A model generated the notes under the pieces. That model was not told the origin of the DNA and ran no database searches. It was given only the letters and a program-made list of their open reading frames with translations. The translations under genes were made by a program, and so were the position numbers. Shown piece by piece: positions 57,580-64,000 of a stretch of DNA of 64,000 bases. Source of the stretch: Bipolaris cookei (Eukaryota > Ascomycota > Dothideomycetes > Pleosporales > Pleosporaceae); the NCBI GenBank assembly GCA_002286855.1, contig NRSV01000007.1, positions 631,277 through 695,276 on the forward strand, given 5' to 3'. Position 1 is the first letter of the stretch. Each line of letters opens with the position of its first letter.

Positions 57580-59193
57580 ATGGCGCAGTTGTATTGCCAT
57601 CAGCCGACCACTGGCTACGATGTCTTGGCAACAACCCGAGACCATGCTCAGGAGCAGGCGATGCCCGACAAAGATTCAGCAAACACAGTGGACGTTACTG
57701 ATTCTAAAATTATGCGAGAGGAGAGCGGCGCGTCGACGCCCCAGATTTCCGCAGACTTTGGAATCTTGGTGAAGTCTTCCAAAGCAGCTTCACCCAATAC
57801 CAGGAAGCGAAGTCCGCCTGAGCCGTCAAATTCCAACCCTGATAGCAAGAGATCCAAAGCCTCGCCATCACCCTCAGCACCTAAGGATGGTCTCGCAATT
57901 AAGCCGGCCTTTCCAAGCCCTCCAGACATGCCCGCGACTACCTTTGACAAAGAGACCTGGCAAGGCTTCTGTGAAATCGAAAGCGAACCCGCATGTTTCT
58001 CCGTCATCCTCCGCGAAATGGGCGTCGAAGGCATGACTGTTCGCGAAGTTTTCAGCATGGACCAGCAATTCATCCGTGAAAATGTTCCCCAACCAATTTA
58101 TGGTTTCATTTTGCTATTTCACTACCGCCAGTTTGGTAACGAGGATCAACAAAACGAGTGCTCCGATAGGGTGTGGTTTGCTAACCAATTACCGGCCCAG
58201 AACAGCTGTGCAACGCTGGCCATGATAAATATTCTCATGAACCAGACCACAGAGGTTTCTATTGGGGAGCATCTAAAGCAATTCAAGGACTTCACCAAAG
58301 ATTTTACGCCTTATCAGCGCGGCGAAGCATTTGCAAGTTTCGATTTCGTCAAGAGAATTCACAATTCTTTTGCCAAGAAGATGGATATCTTAGAAGGCGA
58401 CAAGAATCTCAGCCACAAAGTCAAGCGTGCCAGGGGTCTCAAAACACAACTGGCTGAAAAGAGCAGGCCAAGAAAGAGAGGGACAAAGTCACGGCGAGCT
58501 TCTGTCGACTCGGTAGCTACAGACCATAGTGAGGAGAGGGTCGAGGATAGTGCACACCACTACATTGCTTTCGTTCCTGTTGGTAATGAAGTCTGGAAGC
58601 TAGATGGCTTCGACAAGTACCCGACGTGTGTGGGTTCCTTCAAGCCAGAACAAGGGGAGACGTGGTTAGAATCACTTTCTGAGACAATTGCCACCCTCAT
58701 GGCAGCAGGTGACGACGACTACGGTGTTATAGCACTGACGCAGTCCCCTCTAATTCCCTTACGCAAGCGTGCCAGTCTTACGATCAACACTCTAGCACAT
58801 GTCAAAGCACGCCTCGACCACCTCTCCCAATCTCAATCTCAATACTGGAGACCCCTCGTCAGTGAAGACGAGCAACCACCCAACCCTTACATGCTTGGTT
58901 TTGAGCCGTATCTCGCTGCCAATCCTGTGCCTGAGGTGCTCAAGGAAGCCATTGACAATGAAGATATGCGGCAAGTTCTTGCGCGACGTCAGCAGCTGGT
59001 TATCCAAACCAACGATGACAGTACACAAATCATGATGGAGATGCAGAATGAGGCAGAAGAAGACAAAAAGGCTACACAACGGCGCTATGACTCTGGTCCA
59101 GTCATCAAGAAATGGCTGGAGATGCTAGCCGAAAACGGCTATCTGGAAGAGAATCTTGAGCGCTTTATGCCTTGCAAAGGGAAGAAGAAGTAA
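57580..59193 (+). CDS. UCH-family (C12) ubiquitin C-terminal hydrolase
   Basis: A single exon of 537 residues. The frame extends upstream to a GTG at 57502, but the first ATG (57580) has an ideal context (cgccATGGcg). A Ser/Pro-rich head with a basic cluster (NPDSKRSKASPS) may hold a nuclear signal. The UCH domain covers about 120-350, starting WQGFCEIESEPACFSVILREMGVEG. The catalytic set is oxyanion Gln in FANQLP (Q203), Cys in NSCATLA (C210), His in HHYIAFVP (H327) and Asp in LDGFDKYP (D342). The active-site crossover loop is long and basic (RPRKRGTKSRR). A C-terminal helical tail with EAEEDKKATQRRY and WLEMLAENGYLEENLERF resembles the UCH37/BAP1 ULD-type tail. Relation to UCH37 or BAP1 orthologues is unresolved. 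Confidence 0.9.
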   Translation: MAQLYCHQPTTGYDVLATTRDHAQEQAMPDKDSANTVDVTDSKIMREESGASTPQISADFGILVKSSKAASPNTRKRSPPEPSNSNPDSKRSKASPSPSAPKDGLAIKPAFPSPPDMPATTFDKETWQGFCEIESEPACFSVILREMGVEGMTVREVFSMDQQFIRENVPQPIYGFILLFHYRQFGNEDQQNECSDRVWFANQLPAQNSCATLAMINILMNQTTEVSIGEHLKQFKDFTKDFTPYQRGEAFASFDFVKRIHNSFAKKMDILEGDKNLSHKVKRARGLKTQLAEKSRPRKRGTKSRRASVDSVATDHSEERVEDSAHHYIAFVPVGNEVWKLDGFDKYPTCVGSFKPEQGETWLESLSETIATLMAAGDDDYGVIALTQSPLIPLRKRASLTINTLAHVKARLDHLSQSQSQYWRPLVSEDEQPPNPYMLGFEPYLAANPVPEVLKEAIDNEDMRQVLARRQQLVIQTNDDSTQIMMEMQNEAEEDKKATQRRYDSGPVIKKWLEMLAENGYLEENLERFMPCKGKKK

Positions 59194-59976
59194 TGTATCA
59201 AATATAGGCATATAGAGCTGTGGGGTGGTGGTTATCTCAAGGACAGTTTAGTCTAACTAGATACCCAGAGTAAGGTGTACTCGTGGGTTATTTAGGTTGC
59301 TTACATATGGCTATATTCTATCACTAGGTAACTACACATATATAATCAGTAATTCTAGCTCCATAGAACAAATATCACAAAGGCCATGATAACCTTGCCG
59401 GTTCCATAAATTATCACATTCTCAGAGGTTTTGCTGCTCTGATTTCCTGTAAGAAATCAATCAATAGAGGGCGAGAGAAAGGGCAATGCGACAAGAGGCT
59501 CATAGCTGTGCGTCGCTAGCGCGTCAGACTAGTCCGCATTTTATCATGACCATAGTCTCAATCATACGTTCTTCCTTCTAGTCTATTGAAATGGTGCACA
59601 GGGAAAGTCATCTGACATGTATTGAGCGACAAGTAGACTGAGTAGGTAAGTTGCGGTTTTGAGATGTAGACAAGTGTGGTACGGACATGCATGAGCGACA
59701 ACACGTACCCGCATGGGTAGCAGAAAGCGCGTTGCATATCTATGGTCTATACTGGTAATTTTCCAATTTCGAGGTCAAGGATCATGACGCACTTTCAACG
59801 TAAGCTCACTTTGTATTTACAAAAGTCGCTGTAAAATGCACGTGACGTCATGGACCTGCCCGCAGTAGTACATGGGCTTACTGATCTAATCTATTGCACT
59901 CATCTTATCAAAGATTAAAACCACACCACATGTCAAACATCAACTTCCAGACTCTTCAAACCTCCCAACTACCACA
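59194..59976. promoter_or_regulatory. UCH 3' region and promoter of the MBL hydrolase
   Basis: 783 bp, AT-rich on the left. A sequence cgtgacgtcatgg at 59840-59852 contains a perfect TGACGTCA (ATF/CREB site, 59842-59849), about 130 bp before the next ATG. bZIP control of the hydrolase is possible, but this is inferred from one 8-bp site. Confidence 0.5.
59842..59849. promoter_or_regulatory. Perfect CRE/ATF palindrome TGACGTCA
   Basis: An 8-bp palindrome recognised by ATF/CREB-type bZIP proteins (such as Atf1 in fungi, under stress MAP kinase). It lies about 128 bp upstream of the metallo-hydrolase start codon. Confidence 0.5.
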
Positions 59977-61086
59977 ATGACAGAGACATCCTCGGAAATC
60001 ACATGGCATTCCATACCCCACTCGGACGCAACATGCAAAGTCCACCTCATCCAAGCCGGCGGCCTCTACATCCCCTACGACCTAGTCCTGCTTCCGGACT
60101 CGGACAAGCCCAATGACCCCTCAGGATTTAAAGCACCAAAGGAGGAGCGAAAAACATATTACGCTCCGGACTATGTCTTCCTGATTGAGCACACAGCATC
60201 AGGAACAAAGTACATGTTCGACCTCGGCATACGGCCAGACCTCGAGAATCTACCCCCACTCATCCAGGAAACCGTACTTCCCGTCTTCAAGTGCGAGCCC
60301 AAGTCTCCTGAGCATATACTTAGAGAACACGGCTCACCTGAGCAGCAACCAGAGAAGGTCAAGGCTGTTATATTCTCGCATATGCATTTCGATCACATGG
60401 GTGATGGGGCAAAAGGCGGGTTCGAAGGTGCAGAGTTGTGGGTTGGACCTACGTGTTGTACGTATGCACGTCCGGGTTACCCGGTCGAGGAGAGGGCACC
60501 AACGCTAAGTGATACGCTGCCTATGGATGGGAATAGAAAGGTTGTAGAGTGCTATATACCTGATGGCCTACTCCGAGATACTGGAGACAAGAGAGCAGGC
60601 CAGGTTGTGCAAGGGATGAAAGAAGGAAAGTATGCTGCTGTTGATTTGAAAAAACCAGAGTGGATACGCCTGGGTGCTTTTGAGCGGGCATATGACGTTT
60701 TTGGCGATGGAGCAGCGTACATTATCGATGCACCGGGGCATTCGCCAGGGCATCAGATGATGCTAGTGAGAACAACTTCTGGCTCTGGTGACGAGGAAAG
60801 CTCGTTTGTACTCTTGGGTGGCGACTGCTTCCACCACATCAGCATCCTTAAGGACCCAAGCCGCACTGCTCGTCCGCCCTATGTAAAAGGTTGCATGCAT
60901 GTAGACCCCGAGCAGGCGATCAACACCATGTTACGCACAAGGGAATTCGCACGAAAAGACTACATCTGGGTAATAGGAGCCCATGACATAACCATCGGCG
61001 AAGGAATTCAACCCGGAGTCAAAGAACTCAAAGGCCTCATAGACATCACCAGCTGGCGAGCCTTAGGCTGGAAAACCCCACTCTAG
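59977..61086 (+). CDS. Metallo-beta-lactamase-fold hydrolase (lactonase-like)
   Basis: A single exon of 369 residues without a signal peptide. The dimetal site is complete: HMHFDHMGD (H135, H137, D139, H140), APGHSPGHQM (H255), GGDCFHH (D283) and IGAHD (H336). This set and the -PGHSPGHQ- segment resemble the N-acyl-homoserine-lactone lactonase (AiiA-like) branch more than glyoxalase II or RNase Z. Many fungi have several such paralogues with unknown substrates, so lactonase activity is not proven. The N-terminal YAPDYVFLIEH...YMFDLGIRPD supplies the first beta layer. The gene stands alone, with a CRE-like site upstream. Confidence 0.88.
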   Translation: MTETSSEITWHSIPHSDATCKVHLIQAGGLYIPYDLVLLPDSDKPNDPSGFKAPKEERKTYYAPDYVFLIEHTASGTKYMFDLGIRPDLENLPPLIQETVLPVFKCEPKSPEHILREHGSPEQQPEKVKAVIFSHMHFDHMGDGAKGGFEGAELWVGPTCCTYARPGYPVEERAPTLSDTLPMDGNRKVVECYIPDGLLRDTGDKRAGQVVQGMKEGKYAAVDLKKPEWIRLGAFERAYDVFGDGAAYIIDAPGHSPGHQMMLVRTTSGSGDEESSFVLLGGDCFHHISILKDPSRTARPPYVKGCMHVDPEQAINTMLRTREFARKDYIWVIGAHDITIGEGIQPGVKELKGLIDITSWRALGWKTPL

Positions 61087-62328
61087 TCCTTCCAGTTCCA
61101 GGCACTCAAAATGCAGTAATCGTCGCGAAGCCCCTACCCCCCTTCTTCTAGTACACGAGTAATACTCACAACAAGCCCGGGTCCCACCCCCCCTCCCCCC
61201 CTCCATTCTTTGTCAAAAGCATCGATATGACATCGAAAATTCCCTTCTTCCTCTAAAACAGTTCAATGCACAATCCCATGAACTTCTCCCAAGCTTCTTG
61301 GCTCCCGAAACACAAAAAGCTTGACCATCGTTCCTTTGCGTCACACCGTCCGCGTTTAACCCCACTTGCCCCCCTTATCCTCCCGTAACAAGAAGGGCCC
61401 AGTCTCGTACTCGGAAACGCTAGTTTGAAGGACATCAGGAGGGATCGGGGGGTTGGTAGGGGAAGGGGGGTTAAGGGAGTAGATAGGGAGAGAGACAGGG
61501 AGACAGGGAGGTGTATGTAAGGTACCATAGTTTTCCCGGGAACACCCGCATCTTGGCGCGCTCGAGAGCTCTCGAGTGCTTCGATAGGAAAAAAAGTTGC
61601 GGCGTACGCTGTTTCGAGGGGTTTCTTGGCACGATGGGCCCCGCATGAAGGTGTCTTGTGGTGTGATTTTGCCCCAGGCGCCGATATAAGGGACGTGATG
61701 CCTAGAGACTTTTTGTTGCAGTGGTGACGAGGGGGACTCGGGGCTCGGGGCTCGGAGGCTGGGCTGGATTGGCGTGTATAATGAAAGGGCGGTTTTGATA
61801 TATATCTAGTAGGTATGATACCTATAGCGAAGTTGATATCAATAGAGTCTATTTCATTGCCCCTTCTTGCTAGAAGGATCTATGTAGATGGCATTATTAA
61901 TGTAATATGCGCATGCATTCGTAAGTGTGAATCTATATATATCTTTTTTTTTGGTTTGCTAAGATCTCATTAATAACATTGCGTTTTCGAGGATTGTTGT
62001 CAACAGCCGACTTGCAGCTGAGTACATAATTAGGTCTGAGAACATGATAAACTGGGGATAAAAAATGACGATAACGAAGATTGTAAAAAAATAGGGGGGA
62101 GGTGGTAGTGATGCTAGATGAGCGAATTACTATATATACAACGAGTAATAAGATAAAGGTTGCAAGAAATTCGCTTCCCAATTGGTTTAACGCGTAATAA
62201 AGGAAAAAAATGGGTTATGGTATCTCGAATCCACTTTGCTCTTTCTCCTCCTCCAACACATACATACTCTCTTCCATCCCATCATCTTTCTTGGATGCGA
62301 GTCATAAAACAAGAGCGGTACACGAGAC
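61087..62328. other. Convergent 3' intergenic region
   Basis: 1.24 kb between the hydrolase and noxA stop codons. It has C-rich runs near 61180-61200 and is AT-rich at 61790-62200. Frames of 60-96 codons lack family features. No gene seen. Confidence 0.45.
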
Positions 62329-64000
62329 TTAGAAATTCTCTTTACCCCATACGAAACTGAAGCCAGGCTCGGAGTACATGTTGCACTTGACGTGGAGGGT
62401 TGAACCGAGACCCTTGGGACCGCAGAAGAAGACACCGGCCTCGGCGGGGGAATGGATTTTGCGGATAGACTTGAAGATCATGTCCCAGTTTGGACGGCCA
62501 AAGTTTGTGGGGGCGCGGAGACCGGTGATGGCATCTTGTTCGGCGTTTGCGTCGTTGATCATGATGTTTGTTGCGTCGTCTGCTTTGATCTTTGCGGTGA
62601 GGTACTATATCACTATTAGTATCTTGAACAGCGTGTGAACTTGGTGTTGGCGTTAGAACTTACAGTGTGAATCTCAATGTGGTCATCAACATCTTGAGCC
62701 TCGATAGCAAGCAGCAACGATCGGAACCACTCGAACGAACCGAAATCTCTGCAAATCCAGAAGAAGTAGACTTTTCGGAGGCGCGTGCGCGAGCCTTGAG
62801 GGTAATTCATACGGTACCAGATACTCTTGAGGATGGAGGCGAAGGGTGTGACACCGATACCAGCACCGCAGAGGACTGCGACTTCAAATTTGAACACGTC
62901 TTCGGAGGCGGAACCAAAAGGTCCATCAATGTAGACACGGGGAAGAATCTGGCGCAGAGCAATCTCCTCGCTTGAGATGCCCTTTTCACCCTTTTCGCCG
63001 GCGGGCTTCTTCTCTGTGCTGCAGCCCAGGGCTTGTCCAAATGCTTTGGTGAAGTTACCAACCATACGGATGTGAACGGAGATGTAGTCTTCCTCGGGTG
63101 CGCTAGTAAGTGTAAAGGGGTGGTATTGCCAGATGGAGATTTCAGGGCAGCACAAGAAGATGTACTAGATTTTGTTAGCAGAAAAACATGACCAAAAGCC
63201 GACTGCACATACCTGTCCAGCACGAGTCGTGGTGTGCTCCTTCTTGATCTGAACCTCGCAAACGTTGCTAGGATGCTGAATGACTTTTGAAATGTACGTC
63301 TTGTGTCGTCCCCTGACCTCACGCGCGATACGCTCAGCGAGGTACGCGAATCCACCGTACATCCAGTACTCCCAGAAGACGCCGATACCGTCGCAGAAAG
63401 GTGCAAAGTCGGGTTGAATCATGCAAAAGGCTCCGTGGATGGACCAAAAGATGAAGAAGACGATGAAGAGGTGGTGCATGTACCAGAAACGCTCAAAGTT
63501 TGCACGACGAGCCTTTTCCGCTGCCGTAAGCGCGATCGCCATTAAACAGAGCAACATGACATAACCACTCCATCCAGGACCAGTAGCAAGGTTGGCAAGG
63601 ATGAAACCCATGAATCCGAGGTTGTTGACGGCCGAGAACCGGGCAAGATTGTTCCAGTGGGCAATGGTGTGGACCCAGGAGAAGAAGACAATGGACCAAG
63701 CGACAAGCTTGTGGAAGGTGATGTTCTTGTCAAAAGGGATTACGTCGTTTAGAGGCGTACGACGAGCCATGGAAATTAGGTTCCTGCATACCGGGAACAG
63801 GATAAAAGCGACATCGACGTGGAGCACCAGAGCTGCTGAACGGGCGATGGGATATGTCAGGCCAAAGGTTTGTCTCACTGCGATGACGTTGTCCTAGAGT
63901 GTTTTGTGAGCGCGGTTTGCAGAAGTACAGAACGGGGAATGCTTACCTTTAGTCCGTAATTCATCATACCAAAGACGAAAACCATGACATGGAGAATGGC
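62329..64000 (-). CDS. noxA: NADPH oxidase A catalytic subunit (gp91phox-like), 5' end outside the window
   Basis: Four exons are visible (>64000-63947, 63893-63213, 63164-62664, 62604-62329), giving the C-terminal 503 residues of a protein of about 550. NoxA passes electrons from cytosolic NADPH through FAD and two haems across the membrane to make superoxide; with NoxR and Rac it controls sexual development and hyphal signalling. The haem histidines are paired in HKLVAWSIVFFSWVHTIAHW and in WYMHHLFIVFFIFWSIHG. FAD binding is HPFTLTSAPEED, and the NADPH site is LCGAGIGVTPFASI plus VFFCGPKGLG. The ending WGKENF is typical of NoxA. The part seen has no EF-hand, which separates it from NoxC. 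The true start lies off the right edge. Confidence 0.93.

Noticed and set aside
1..64000. CRISPR arrays, rRNA operon, biosynthetic gene cluster
   Set aside because: No evenly spaced direct repeats, no rRNA-like conserved blocks, and no polyketide, peptide or terpene synthase found on either strand.

Overview
The window is nuclear DNA of a filamentous ascomycete (Pezizomycotina). The evidence is small introns of about 45-75 bp with GT-AG ends, genes on both strands without operons, and a gene set typical of moulds: Fig1, PhiA, NoxA-type NADPH oxidase, a Fot/pogo transposon and a Tad-type LINE remnant. Overall protein character suggests a Dothideomycete (Pleosporales-like), but that is an inference from remembered family resemblance and no search was run.

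Layout. Positions 1-27 kb are gene-dense: an unidentified gene end, GRASP/Grh1 (-), TGS1 (+), TAF1 (-), SMC4 (-), a stand-alone NIF3-insert-domain protein (+), a PLP decarboxylase (-), an Sgs1/BLM-type RecQ helicase (+), an HSP12/WH11-type stress protein (-), Fig1 (+) and cytosolic SHMT (+). An RNase T2 (-) lies at 27.2-28.5 kb. From 28.5 to 44.7 kb the window is gene-poor. Only the PhiA-like cell-wall protein (+) and linker histone H1 (-) are convincing there. The block also holds a LINE 3' fragment at 30.4-30.8 kb and a complete but dead pogo-type DNA transposon at 39.23-40.89 kb with inverted repeats and a TA duplication. From 44.7 kb the density recovers: an MFS hexose transporter (+), an F-box/transglutaminase-like/YccV protein (-), a Sec14-like CRAL-TRIO protein (+), nucleoporin POM152 (-), a UCH-family deubiquitinase (+), a metallo-beta-lactamase-fold hydrolase (+), and the 3' part of noxA (-), which runs off the right edge.

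The genes are mostly independent housekeeping genes (transcription initiation, snRNA/snoRNA cap modification, chromosome structure, recombination, nuclear pore, one-carbon metabolism, secretion). Several neighbours are divergent pairs with shared promoters of 320-910 bp: GRASP/TGS1, SMC4/NIF3-like, decarboxylase/RecQ, F-box/Sec14 and POM152/UCH. I see no biosynthetic cluster, CRISPR array, rRNA or convincing tRNA gene.

Exon structures were assembled by hand from splice signals, frame continuity and recognisable family motifs. Each multi-exon model given here closes to a whole number of codons, apart from noxA, which is incomplete. The most unusual points are the transposon with a 17-bp expansion in one inverted repeat, a GC-AG intron in SHMT, 23- and 26-bp microexons in histone H1, and the F-box/YccV fusion. 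I found no clear undescribed biological system.
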